A DNA stretch of 64,000 bases, taken from positions 148,199-212,198 of the forward strand of contig NZ_CAJUPR010000003.1 of the NCBI RefSeq assembly GCF_910588665.1, written 5' to 3'. Made by a program: the position numbers and the translations under genes. Within the stretch, counting starts at the first letter, position 1. Each line of letters opens with the position of its first letter. This DNA is from an uncultured Brachyspira sp. GTDB lineage: Bacteria; Spirochaetota; Brachyspiria; Brachyspirales; Brachyspiraceae. Below, piece after piece: positions 27,336 through 35,987 of the stretch. The notes beneath the pieces were generated by a model. It did not search any database, was not told where the DNA came from, and saw only the letters and a program-made list of their open reading frames with translations.

Positions 27336-27818
27336 ATGGAAGTTATCTTAAAAAAAGATTTCATATCATTAGGTTATGAAGGCGATATATGCAAAGTAAA
27401 AGACGGCTATGCAAGAAATTACCTTATTCCAAGAAATATAGCAGTGGTGAAAAATGCAGCTAATTTAAAAACTTTAGCCCAAATGCAAAAAAGCTTAGAT
27501 AAAAAAAGAGCTAAAAGAAAAATGGAAGCAGAGATTTTAAAAGGAAAAATTTCAGATATTACGGTAGTTATACCTATGAAAGTTGCCGAAAACGGTAAAT
27601 TATACGGATCTGTAAGCCAGCAGACTATAGTTGATGCTTTAAAAGAAAAAGAAATTGACATTAATAAAAGAGATGTGCATATGGAAAAACATATCAAAGA
27701 ACTTGGGGAATTTGAGGTGGAAATCAAATTATACCATAATGTTAATTCCAATGCTAAAATTAAAGTTATTAATTTAGACGAAGAATCTAAAAAAGAAGAA
27801 AACGAGTCAGAATTCTGA
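27336..27818 (+). CDS. rplI: 50S ribosomal protein L9
   Basis: L9 binds 23S rRNA at the base of the L1 stalk with its N-domain. The first residues MEVILKKDFISLGYEGDICK and VKDGYARNYLIPRNIAV are diagnostic of the N-domain; the C-domain carries GKLYGSVSQQTIVDAL. The 160 residues are normal, with a slightly charged tail (LDEESKKEENESEF). An AAGGAG site precedes the ATG. dnaB follows at 29 bases, a common order, but rpsF, ssb and rpsR, which are often upstream, are absent here because the insertion remnant and ferredoxin lie there. Confidence 0.97.
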   Translation: MEVILKKDFISLGYEGDICKVKDGYARNYLIPRNIAVVKNAANLKTLAQMQKSLDKKRAKRKMEAEILKGKISDITVVIPMKVAENGKLYGSVSQQTIVDALKEKEIDINKRDVHMEKHIKELGEFEVEIKLYHNVNSNAKIKVINLDEESKKEENESEF

Positions 27819-27847
27819 TATAGGCAATTATAAATAGGCATAAATTA

Positions 27848-29248
27848 ATGAAAAATACACCATGCTCAATAGAAACTGAAGAGTCTTTATTGGGCGCAAT
27901 GCTTCAGAACTCTCAGGCTATATCTGTTGCTTTATCTAAAATAAAGTCCACCGATTTTTACAGTGAAAGAAATCGTATGCTATATGAAGTTATAATAGAA
28001 ATGTATAACAGAAGCATAGCTGTAAATCAGGAAACCGCTTTAAGATATTTGAAAGAAAACGGATTATTTGAAAAAATTATACAAAATGATGAGGCATATT
28101 TAATACGCATTATAGACGGTACACCTTTTTATCAGAATGCAAAGTATTATGCAGAAATTATAGCGGAGAAATCTTTACTTAGAGATTTAATAACCGTATC
28201 TCAGGATATACAGAAATCTGCGTATGATGCAAAGGATGCGGAAACTAAAGAAATTGCAGATTTTGCAGAAAGAAAGATATTTGAAGTTACTCAAAGAAGA
28301 TTAGACAATAATTTTATTCATATACGGGATTTGCTTTATGAAGTTTTAACCACTATAGAGAACAGGAAAAAACATAAAAGTACGGTTACAGGCGTTCCTT
28401 CAGGATTTATAGGTTTGGATAAGGTTACGCATGGTTTTCAGCCTTCCGATTTAATTATACTTGCGGCAAGACCTTCTGTAGGTAAAACCAGTTTTGCTCT
28501 TAATATAGTTGAACATGTAATGACAAATATTGAAACTGCAGGATTCGGAATAGGATTCTTTTCTCTTGAAATGAGCAGAATACAGCTTGCGGAAAGATTA
28601 ATTTCAAGTAAAGCCAGAATAAGCCTGTCAAAAATAAGATCCGGAGATTTAGAAAAACAAGAATGGGGAAAATTGGGACAGGCTTTTAACAGTATATCTC
28701 AATCTAATCTTGTAATAGAAGATTCCAGTCAATTAACTATTATGGAAATAAGAGGAATAGCTAGGCAGATGAAATATAAGTTTGCCGAAATGAGTAAAAC
28801 TTCAGGAAAAGAAATAGATTTAAAATTAATAATTGTGGATTATCTGCAGTTAATTCATTCAGGGGCACAGAGCAGAAGAAACGGCACCAGAGAACAGGAA
28901 ATAGCCGATATATCAAGGGGACTTAAGGCTTTGGCAAAAGAGCTTAATGTACCTGTTATAGCATTAGCGCAGCTTTCAAGGGCTGTTGAACAGAGGCAGG
29001 ATAAACCCAGACTTTCAGATTTGAGAGAATCAGGATCCATAGAGCAGGATGCGGATATTGTAATGTTTCTGCATAGACAAAAACCAAGCAAAGATGAAAA
29101 AGATGATGAAGTTATAGATGAAAGAACTAATCAAGTTGAAGTAATACTTGCAAAACATAGAAACGGTGCTATACTTGACGGATTACCGCTTAATTTTGTA
29201 GCAGAGCAGACTAGATTTGAAAACATATATAACAATAGCGGAATTTAA
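27848..29248 (+). CDS. dnaB: Replicative DNA helicase DnaB
   Basis: DnaB is the hexameric 5'-3' helicase of the replication fork. The N-domain opens with CSIETEESLLGAMLQNSQAI; the RecA-like domain has GFQPSDLIILAARPSVGKTSFALN (Walker A at about 216-223), FFSLEMSRIQLAERLI, LKLIIVDYLQLI (Walker B) and PVIALAQLSRAVEQRQDKRP-like QLSRAVEQR, followed by SDLRESGSIEQDADIVMFLHR. The 466 residues show no intein and are of usual length. It follows rplI in the same transcript. Confidence 0.97.
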   Translation: MKNTPCSIETEESLLGAMLQNSQAISVALSKIKSTDFYSERNRMLYEVIIEMYNRSIAVNQETALRYLKENGLFEKIIQNDEAYLIRIIDGTPFYQNAKYYAEIIAEKSLLRDLITVSQDIQKSAYDAKDAETKEIADFAERKIFEVTQRRLDNNFIHIRDLLYEVLTTIENRKKHKSTVTGVPSGFIGLDKVTHGFQPSDLIILAARPSVGKTSFALNIVEHVMTNIETAGFGIGFFSLEMSRIQLAERLISSKARISLSKIRSGDLEKQEWGKLGQAFNSISQSNLVIEDSSQLTIMEIRGIARQMKYKFAEMSKTSGKEIDLKLIIVDYLQLIHSGAQSRRNGTREQEIADISRGLKALAKELNVPVIALAQLSRAVEQRQDKPRLSDLRESGSIEQDADIVMFLHRQKPSKDEKDDEVIDERTNQVEVILAKHRNGAILDGLPLNFVAEQTRFENIYNNSGI

Positions 29249-29265
29249 TTTTGGAGTAATTTTAC

Positions 29266-30072
29266 ATGGAATTATTTGATGTAAAGATAGAATTACGGAA
29301 AGGCATAAAAAATAAGGCAGCATATCTGCTCGCGACTTTGGGAGAATTTGCTTTTCTTATAATAGAAATTTTTAAATATACTTTCAGATCTTCATTTTCT
29401 TTTAAGCTGTTAAAAGAGCAGATAGTAAGAATGGGAGTAGATTCTTTTATTGTGGCATCTGTTACGGTGCTTTGTACTGGTATGGTTATGTCTTTGCAGA
29501 TTGCAGTTGTGCTTGACAGCGTATTAAAAGGCATATCTCAATTTGTAGGATCTATGGTAGGCAAAGCTATGGTTAAAGAGCTTTCTCCTATGCTTTTAGC
29601 TTTGATATTTGCAGGAAGGGTTGGAAGTTCCGTTACGGCTGAAATAGGTACTATGCAGGTAAGCGAACAACTGGACGCTTTAAAAACTTTGTATACAAAC
29701 CCTATAGAATATGTTGCCGTACCGCGTTTTTGGGCAGCTGTTATATCTCTTCCTATGCTTACAGTTTCCGCTGATGTTATAGGTGTTCTGGGCGGGGCTG
29801 TGGTAACAGTATTTGTACTTCGCAGCGATCCTATACATTATTTCGACAGTGCTATTTCAGTTATCAGTATAGGTGATTTTATAGGAAGTTTAATTAAGTC
29901 TACAATATTCGGTGCCGAAGTAATGATTATATCATGTTTTTACGGCTTTAGAACTTCTGGAGGAGCTGAAGGAGTAGGCAAAGCCACTACTATAAGCGTT
30001 GTTTACAGCTTTATGGCGATACTTATAACCGATTATATCTTGGTTTCTATATTCGGTATGTTCGGAATGTAA
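29266..30072 (+). CDS. MlaE-type ABC transporter permease
   Basis: MlaE permeases move lipids between the inner and outer membrane together with an MlaF ATPase and an MlaD (MCE) protein. The 268 residues have five to six membrane spans and the family segments TVLCTGMVMSLQIAVVL, LSPMLLALIFAGRVGSSVTAEIGTMQVSEQLDAL (read in parts; AGRVGSSVTAEIGTM is the diagnostic loop) and PRFWAAVISLPMLT. It starts 17 bases after dnaB with a GGAG site, but no mlaF or mlaD follows: the next gene, murE, is on the other strand. The partner subunits must be elsewhere. Confidence 0.92.
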   Translation: MELFDVKIELRKGIKNKAAYLLATLGEFAFLIIEIFKYTFRSSFSFKLLKEQIVRMGVDSFIVASVTVLCTGMVMSLQIAVVLDSVLKGISQFVGSMVGKAMVKELSPMLLALIFAGRVGSSVTAEIGTMQVSEQLDALKTLYTNPIEYVAVPRFWAAVISLPMLTVSADVIGVLGGAVVTVFVLRSDPIHYFDSAISVISIGDFIGSLIKSTIFGAEVMIISCFYGFRTSGGAEGVGKATTISVVYSFMAILITDYILVSIFGMFGM

Positions 30073-30088
30073 TTTATATTATAAAACA

Positions 30089-31615
30089 TTATATATTTTT
30101 ATAAAATACTTTTAATGCTTCTCTGACAATTTCTCTGTCATCAAAATGTATTGTTTTATCAGGAAATATCTGATATGTTTCATGTCCTTTTCCCGCTATT
30201 ATAACTATATCATTTTCCTTTGCTTCTTTCACAGCTTCAAATATAGCTTCTCTTCTATCTATTATTTTTCTATAGTTTTTATTTTTAAAGCCTTTTTCAA
30301 TATCTTTCATTATTTGATTAATATCTTCAGTTCTTTGATTGTCCGTTGTAAGTATTGAGATATCCGAATATTTTTCAGCTATTTCAGCCATTATAGGACG
30401 CTTCTTTCTGTCTCTGTCTCCTCCGCATCCGAAAACAACTATTACTCTGGAAGGATTTAATTTTCTAGCCTCAGATAATATATTTTCTAAACTATCGGGA
30501 GTATGAGAGTAGTCAACTGCAGCAATAAACGGATGTTTTTCTTTAGTAACTATTTCAAATCTTCCTGCAACCTGAACTTTTCTCATAGCTTTAATTGATT
30601 TTTCTATATCCAATTTATATTCGCAGGCATAAGCTAGTACCGATAATGAATTTAAAATATTAAATCTTCCAAGCATAGATAATTTTACTTTTGATATAAA
30701 CTTTCCTTTTGCATAAAATTCATATTCTGTATTTTTTGAGTTCAGAGAAATTATTTTTCCGTAATAGTCGGCTTTCTCATTAAGTCCGTAGGTAACCATA
30801 TTTAAATCAGATTTTTTTATATAGTTTGATATTTGTCTGAAATTATCCGTATCTATATTAATTATTGCCAATTTTTTTTTCTTAGCGCTTTCTTTTAAAA
30901 GTGAAAATAATTTCAATTTTGCTTTAAGATAATTCTGCATATCTCCATGATAATCAAGATGATCTTCGGTTATATTGCTAAAAATAGCAGTGTCATACTG
31001 TAAATAATCGCATCTGTTCATAGCAAGAGCCTGAGAAGAAGCTTCCATTACTATATAAGATACATCTTTTTTTAATGCCTTATAAAATATATTTTCCAAA
31101 TCAATAGATTCTGGCGTGGTAAGATTAGTTTTTAATTCTGTTTTTCCTATCATATTTTTTATTGTTCCTATTAAAGCTGTTTTATTTTTATTTGCTTCAA
31201 GTACGGATTTTAATAAATATGTTGTGGTTGTTTTTCCGTTTGTTCCTGTAATTGCTATTGTATTAATTTTTTTTGTAGGCTCATCAAATAGTTTTGAAGA
31301 AATATAGGCTAAGCATTCTCTGGTATTTTTTACCGCCACAAAATATACTTTATCATACTTTTTTTTAAGTTCATCTATATAGTTTTTATCGGCGGCATTA
31401 TCATATATTATGATGCATGCTTTATTATTAATAGCGCTTTCTATATATTTATGACCGTCATCTTTTAATCCTTTTATAGCTGCAAAAATATAATTATTTT
31501 TTACTGATTTTGAATTGTATGCTATTGATTTTATTTTTGTATTTAAGCATTCTTTTGTTAATTGCTTTTCTTTTGATACTTTATAATTCTCAATAATTTC
31601 TTTAAATAATTTCAT
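30089..31615 (-). CDS. murE: UDP-MurNAc-tripeptide synthetase MurE
   Basis: MurE adds the third, diamino residue to UDP-MurNAc-L-Ala-D-Glu in the cytosol. Of 508 residues, the first 90 are the MurE N-domain (KSIAYNSKSVKNNYIFAAIKG), then ATP-binding TGTNGKTTTTYLLK (about 113-126), DYHGDMQNYLKAK, and the C-domain with FGCGGDRDRKKRPIMAEIA and TTDNQRTED. The last motif is DNPR in diaminopimelate enzymes; here Pro is replaced by Gln while Arg is kept. GKGHETYQIF near the end is typical. It is a single minus-strand gene between plus-strand units. Confidence 0.93.
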   Translation of the reverse strand: MKLFKEIIENYKVSKEKQLTKECLNTKIKSIAYNSKSVKNNYIFAAIKGLKDDGHKYIESAINNKACIIIYDNAADKNYIDELKKKYDKVYFVAVKNTRECLAYISSKLFDEPTKKINTIAITGTNGKTTTTYLLKSVLEANKNKTALIGTIKNMIGKTELKTNLTTPESIDLENIFYKALKKDVSYIVMEASSQALAMNRCDYLQYDTAIFSNITEDHLDYHGDMQNYLKAKLKLFSLLKESAKKKKLAIINIDTDNFRQISNYIKKSDLNMVTYGLNEKADYYGKIISLNSKNTEYEFYAKGKFISKVKLSMLGRFNILNSLSVLAYACEYKLDIEKSIKAMRKVQVAGRFEIVTKEKHPFIAAVDYSHTPDSLENILSEARKLNPSRVIVVFGCGGDRDRKKRPIMAEIAEKYSDISILTTDNQRTEDINQIMKDIEKGFKNKNYRKIIDRREAIFEAVKEAKENDIVIIAGKGHETYQIFPDKTIHFDDREIVREALKVFYKNI

Positions 31616-31677
31616 GCATAATCCTATCTCTATAAAAATAAAGCAATATTATATATTTTATAATAAAAAATATATGC

Positions 31678-31706
31678 TTGATTTTTAAGTTTAAAAGATA
31701 TATAAA
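31678..31706 (+). promoter_or_regulatory. Promoter of glgA
   Basis: TTGATT (31678-31683), 17 bases and TATAAA (31701-31706) lie 36 bases before the ATG at 31742, which has a GGAAG site. Confidence 0.6.
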
Positions 31707-31741
31707 TATAACATATAAAAATATTTTATGGAAGTAAATTT

Positions 31742-33232
31742 ATGAATATATTTATGGTATCAAGTGAAGCATACCCATTTTCTAAAACAGGAGGACTTGG
31801 AGATATTGCAGGAAGTCTTCCTTTAGAATTGTCTTCCGTTAAATTAAGATATACAAAGATTAATATTTCTTTAGTGATACCTTTATATAAGCACAATTAT
31901 AAACTTATAAATAAAAAAAATATATTTGCAAAGTTTAAGATAGAACATGGAAGCGAATTAATTGAAGCTGAAATATATAAAATAAAACATTTTGAAAATA
32001 ATAATACAGATGTTTATTTCATAAGGCAGGATAACTTCTTCAAAAGAAAAGGAATTTACTCGGAAAACGGAATCGATTATGAAGACAATGCAAGCAGATT
32101 TATATTATTTTCAAAGGCTGTTGTTAAACTTATTATATATTTATATGAAAAGAAAAATTTTACATTAGATATAATTCATATTCATGATTGGCAAACTGCT
32201 TTAATTGCTCTTTATATAAAAGAAGTCTGTAATGATAAAAAAGCTTTAAAAAAATTAAAGATAATATTTACTATTCATAATTTGGCGTATCAGGGAAATT
32301 TTTCAGCGGATATATACAGCCTTCTTAATATTTCTTGGAAATTTTTTGTTCACAGCAGATTAGAATTCTACGGACAAGTTAGTTTCATAAAGGCGGGAAT
32401 TATACTATCAGATATAGTTACAACCGTAAGTCCTTCATATTCTATGGAAATTCAAAATGAAGAGTTCGGATGCGGAATGAATAATTTGCTCATTGATATA
32501 TCTGATAAATTATACGGAGTTCTTAACGGAGTGCATGATAATTCTTGGGATCCTAAAACAGATAAATTTATAAAGAAAAATTATGATATAAATACAATAT
32601 CAAATAAAAAACTGATAAGAAACTCCATATACAGAGAATTTAATCTTATAAATAAAAACTATCCTTTGGTAGCTATGATATCAAGATTTGATCCTCAAAA
32701 AGGTCTTGATTTAATATATTCCTCATTTTTTGAACTTTCATCTTATAATGCAAATTTTATTTTTATTTTCAGCAAAAATAATTATTTTATTGATTTTGAA
32801 AATGAGTTCATTGAAAGAGCTGCAAGATCTAAAAATATAAAAGTATTATTTACATTTGATGAAGCATTGGCGCATAGGCTTACGGCGGCAAGCGATATGT
32901 ATTTGATGCCCAGCCGTTTTGAACCATGCGGACTTAATCAAATATACAGCATGAAATACGGAAGTATTCCTATAGTTCATTCCGTAGGCGGACTAAAAGA
33001 TACAGTTATTAATTATAAGGGAAATAAAAGCCTTAATAAGGCTACAGGTTTTAGTTTTGACGATTATTCTGTAAAAAGTTTCGTTCATGCTATGGACTTA
33101 GCCTTTGATTTATATTATAATAAAAAAGAGGTATGGAATAAATTAATATTTAATGCTATGAGTAAAGATTATTCTCTTCATAAAACGGTTTTGGAATATA
33201 TTAAACTTTATAAAAAATTATTAGACAATTAA
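31742..33232 (+). CDS. glgA: Glycogen synthase GlgA (GT5)
   Basis: GlgA transfers glucose from ADP-glucose to a growing alpha-1,4-glucan. The start MNIFMVSSEAYPFSKTGGLGDIAGSLP holds the KTGGL donor site (residues 15-19), followed by IIHIHDWQTALIALYIKEV, FTIHNLAYQGNF, LYGVLNGVHDNSWDP and the C-domain MISRFDPQKGLDLI, MPSRFEPCGLNQIYSMKYG and VHSVGGLKDTV. The second domain's KxGL loop and the EPCGL motif are intact. The 496 residues are normal. The stop overlaps an upstream in-frame ATG of the following gene but not its likely true start. Confidence 0.95.
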   Translation: MNIFMVSSEAYPFSKTGGLGDIAGSLPLELSSVKLRYTKINISLVIPLYKHNYKLINKKNIFAKFKIEHGSELIEAEIYKIKHFENNNTDVYFIRQDNFFKRKGIYSENGIDYEDNASRFILFSKAVVKLIIYLYEKKNFTLDIIHIHDWQTALIALYIKEVCNDKKALKKLKIIFTIHNLAYQGNFSADIYSLLNISWKFFVHSRLEFYGQVSFIKAGIILSDIVTTVSPSYSMEIQNEEFGCGMNNLLIDISDKLYGVLNGVHDNSWDPKTDKFIKKNYDINTISNKKLIRNSIYREFNLINKNYPLVAMISRFDPQKGLDLIYSSFFELSSYNANFIFIFSKNNYFIDFENEFIERAARSKNIKVLFTFDEALAHRLTAASDMYLMPSRFEPCGLNQIYSMKYGSIPIVHSVGGLKDTVINYKGNKSLNKATGFSFDDYSVKSFVHAMDLAFDLYYNKKEVWNKLIFNAMSKDYSLHKTVLEYIKLYKKLLDN

Positions 33233-33288
33233 TGGCAGTATTATCCTATTATAGAATATTGCCGAAATTTAATATAAGGAGTATTATT

Positions 33289-33786
33289 ATGGCAAAAGAT
33301 CCGAGTTTTGATATAGTTTCTGAGGTTGATATGCAGGTTATTGATGACTGCGTTAATGTTGCTGTTAAGGAAATAGATAACAGATTTGACTTTAAGGGTC
33401 AGAATATACAAATTGAATTAAATAAGGGTGAAAAAACAATTATTATATTAGCGCCTGCCGATTTTGTTCTTAATCAGGTAAAAGATATATTATTTCAAAA
33501 GTTTATCAAAAGAGGATTAAATCAAAAATGTATTAGAGAGAAGAAAAAAGAAAAAGCCGCAGGTGATGCTGTAAGAGAGATTAATGAAATAGTTCATGGC
33601 ATAGATAAAGATTTAGCTAAACAAATAGTAAAAGATATTAAAGATATGAAATTAAAAGTTCAGGCAAGCATACAAGATGAACAGGTGAGGGTATCAGGAG
33701 CTAAAAAAGATGATTTACAGTCTGTCATTACTATGATTAAGTCAAAAGATTATCCCATACCGCTGCAGTTTACAAATTACAGATAA
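33289..33786 (+). CDS. YajQ-family nucleotide-binding protein
   Basis: An ATG at 33232 would add 19 residues with no homology look; the ATG at 33289 has AAGGAG seven or so bases before it and gives MAKDPSFDIVSEVDMQVIDD, the usual YajQ start. The 165 residues hold two ferredoxin-like halves with NRFDFKGQNIQIELNKGE and the end YPIPLQFTNYR, both diagnostic. YajQ proteins bind nucleotides or RNA; some members bind cyclic di-GMP (established for Xanthomonas), but whether this one does is unknown. It is probably co-transcribed with glgA and ends at a shared terminator. Confidence 0.92.
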   Translation: MAKDPSFDIVSEVDMQVIDDCVNVAVKEIDNRFDFKGQNIQIELNKGEKTIIILAPADFVLNQVKDILFQKFIKRGLNQKCIREKKKEKAAGDAVREINEIVHGIDKDLAKQIVKDIKDMKLKVQASIQDEQVRVSGAKKDDLQSVITMIKSKDYPIPLQFTNYR

Positions 33787-33793
33787 TATTTAA

Positions 33794-33821
33794 AAGAGGG
33801 AGCTTTTTACAGCTCCTTCTT
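33794..33821. terminator. Bidirectional terminator between yajQ and lexA
   Basis: AAGAGGGAGCT (33794-33804) pairs with AGCTCCTTCTT (33811-33821), one G-T pair included, across a 6-base loop. T-rich tracts follow on both sides. It stands between two convergent genes. Confidence 0.75.
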
Positions 33822-33833
33822 AATTTTATAAAA

Positions 33834-34460
33834 TTAGATTTTTAATCTTATAAGTCCTATGACTTTTCCAACTATTGATACGCTGTCTTTAATTATAGGC
33901 GGATATTCTATATTTTCAGATACTAATTTTATACAATCTTTTTCTCTGAAAAATCTTTTTACAGTTATTTCTTCGTTTCCGTTATCGTATATTTTTGCCA
34001 CTATAATATCTCCGTTATCAGCTTGGCTGGACGGCTGTACTAATATCATATCTCCTTCTTTTATATGGGCATTTATCATAGAATCACCTGTTACTTTCAT
34101 AAGAAAATTATTTTCATTTTGCACTATAGATTTAGGCAGAGAGTAAGTTTCCTCAACAGCTTCATCTGCAGCATCCATTAAAAGACCTGCTTTAACTTCA
34201 TTTGCAAGCAATGGTATTTTTATCATATAATGATTTCCGCTGCTTGATGCATCTATAGGCACGCTTCCTCTGGCTCTTTTTCCTGTTTTTTTTACATATC
34301 CTTTCTTTTCTAAAGCGGTTAAATGCGTTGTTACTGCAGTCGGAGAGGCAAATTGAAAATGAACCATAATTTCTTTAACGGTTGGAGGATATCCGTTTTC
34401 ATTGGTGAATTTCTGCAGAAAATTAAAAATATCTCTTTGTTTATCTGTTAATTCAGTCAT
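33834..34460 (-). CDS. lexA: SOS repressor LexA
   Basis: LexA binds operators of DNA-damage genes and cleaves itself when RecA filaments form. The 208 residues consist of an N-terminal winged helix (MTELTDKQRDIFNFLQKFTN, then GYPPTVKEIMVHFQFASPTAV), a cleavage site Ala91-Gly92 in NEVKAGLLMD, and the S24 catalytic pair Ser127 (VTGDSMINAHI) and Lys168 (EITVKRFF). All key residues are present. The recognition helix (SPTAVTTHLTALEKKG) is unlike E. coli, so the operator probably differs. It has a near-consensus promoter, and a 63-base repeat array fills its leader. Confidence 0.95.
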   Translation of the reverse strand: MTELTDKQRDIFNFLQKFTNENGYPPTVKEIMVHFQFASPTAVTTHLTALEKKGYVKKTGKRARGSVPIDASSSGNHYMIKIPLLANEVKAGLLMDAADEAVEETYSLPKSIVQNENNFLMKVTGDSMINAHIKEGDMILVQPSSQADNGDIIVAKIYDNGNEEITVKRFFREKDCIKLVSENIEYPPIIKDSVSIVGKVIGLIRLKI

Positions 34461-34471
34461 ATTTATGCCTA

Positions 34472-34534
34472 ATTCGTACTATTCGTACTATTCGTACTAT
34501 TCGTACTATTCGTACTATTCGTACTATTCGTACT
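34472..34534 (-). repeat. Seven perfect 9-bp tandem repeats in the lexA leader
   Basis: Read in lexA direction, AGTACGAAT is repeated seven times without a mismatch, and a partly matching eighth unit lies at the promoter side. The array starts just after the -10 box and ends 11 bases before the lexA ATG, so it forms nearly the whole 5' leader. It is either a multi-site operator, possibly for LexA, or a slippage-prone spacer. Confidence 0.9.
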
Positions 34535-34539
34535 ATTTT

Positions 34540-34568
34540 AGTATACTATATAAAAAGTATTATGTCAA
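34540..34568 (-). promoter_or_regulatory. Near-consensus lexA promoter
   Basis: TTGACA (34568-34563), 17 bases and TATACT (34545-34540) on the minus strand. The -10 region lies in the palindrome TAGTATACTA. Transcription should start around the first repeat unit. Confidence 0.75.
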
Positions 34569-34626
34569 TCTTTATTAATATAAAAAAATCTGCCTATTAA
34601 AAAATTTGCTGCTATTATTTATATAT

Positions 34627-35742
34627 TTACAATATTATCAAATCTACAGGAGTATCATTCATAGAAACTCCTCCGTTTTTAGTTACTATTACCATATTTT
34701 CTATTCTGACACCGCCTAAGTTAGGAACATATATTCCTGGCTCAACTGTAACTATACAGCCTCCCTCAAGTATATGGTTGGCAAGAGGCGAAAGTCTGGG
34801 AGATTCATGTATTTCAAGCCCTACGCTATGTCCCAAACTATGTCCGAAATATTGCCCGTATCCGTTATTTTTAATAATTTCTCTTGCGGAATTATCTGCT
34901 TCCTTTCCTGATATTCCTGAATGTATTGCTCTTATGCCTTTATTATGAGCATCTTTAACTATGTTGTATATTTTACTCATCTCTTCAAAATTTTTTCCCT
35001 TACCGAAAAAGAATGTTCTGGTTATATCGCTTTTATATCCGTCTTTTGATAATCCGAAATCCATAAGTATATTATCTCCCAGCTTTAATTTTCTGTCAGA
35101 AGGAATACCATGAGGCAGAGATGTTCTGTCTCCGAAAAGTAAAATTGTATCAAATGCTGTTTTATCTCCGCCTTCCTTTCGCATTTGATACTCTAATTCG
35201 GCGGCAATATCGCATTCGCTTGATCCTTCTTTTACAAATGCAAGCGTTTTTATCATAGCTTTTTCTGCTCTATTTAAATTATCTTTTATTATTTTTATTT
35301 CTTCTTTTTCTTTTACGGTTCTTATAATATCAACATTAATTTTACTTATACTTATTTTTATAGAATTATTAACCATTGCAGAAACTATAGTCTCATACTC
35401 GCTTAAATAAAGTCCGTCTTTAGCCACGCTTATTTCATTAATTGAGTTTTCTCTGCAGAACTCTGCAGCAGCATCGGAATATGCCCCTGCCACAAGTATA
35501 ACAGTAGTTTTATGAGTAACTTTAGAAGCATATTCTGCATATCTTGAATCTACAAATAAATATTTTTTTCCGCTGCTTATAAGAAGCCAGCCAGCAGTGC
35601 CTTTAAAACCAGTAAGATAAAATATATTTTCATTTTTAATAATAAGCAGATTTTCATTTGTTAATTTCAATAATTTTTCAAGTCTCGCATCATAATTAAA
35701 TTTTTTATTTTCTCCGCTTTCAGTTAATGTTAATTTACACAT
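34627..35742 (-). CDS. M24B aminopeptidase (Xaa-Pro peptidase type)
   Basis: This cytosolic metallopeptidase removes an N-terminal residue that precedes proline. The 371 residues have a creatinase-type N-domain (LLIIKNENIFYLTGFKGTAG) and a pita-bread C-domain with the five metal ligands: Asp in LMDFGLSKDGYKSDITRTFFFG (two Asp), His in GHSLGHSVGLEIHE, Glu in VTVEPGIYV and Glu in GGVRIENMVIV. A GGAG site precedes the ATG. It is a single gene between lexA and truB, all on the minus strand but with spacers of more than 160 bases. Confidence 0.9.
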   Translation of the reverse strand: MCKLTLTESGENKKFNYDARLEKLLKLTNENLLIIKNENIFYLTGFKGTAGWLLISSGKKYLFVDSRYAEYASKVTHKTTVILVAGAYSDAAAEFCRENSINEISVAKDGLYLSEYETIVSAMVNNSIKISISKINVDIIRTVKEKEEIKIIKDNLNRAEKAMIKTLAFVKEGSSECDIAAELEYQMRKEGGDKTAFDTILLFGDRTSLPHGIPSDRKLKLGDNILMDFGLSKDGYKSDITRTFFFGKGKNFEEMSKIYNIVKDAHNKGIRAIHSGISGKEADNSAREIIKNNGYGQYFGHSLGHSVGLEIHESPRLSPLANHILEGGCIVTVEPGIYVPNLGGVRIENMVIVTKNGGVSMNDTPVDLIIL

Positions 35743-35987
35743 TTTTTAACTCCGTAACATATTTTAATTATTTCTTTTTTATTTTAAATATGCATAAAAA
35801 TAAAATTGGCTCAAAATCTAATGCTTATATTATACCCATTAAAAATTATGCTTTATCTTTTATTTCAGTAAATATAATATTTAAAAAACTTAGTATTATA
35901 TTCTATATAATATAAAAAATATAGAAAAAATCAAATATACATTTTATATTATATATGCTTTTTTATTATGAAATTAGCATTACAGAA

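Noticed and set aside
33232..33288. Upstream start for the YajQ-family gene
   Set aside because: The added 19 residues do not fit the family, and the AAGGAG site serves the ATG at 33289.
34472..34534. Tandem repeats as a CRISPR array
   Set aside because: Units are 9 bases with no spacers, and no cas genes are near.
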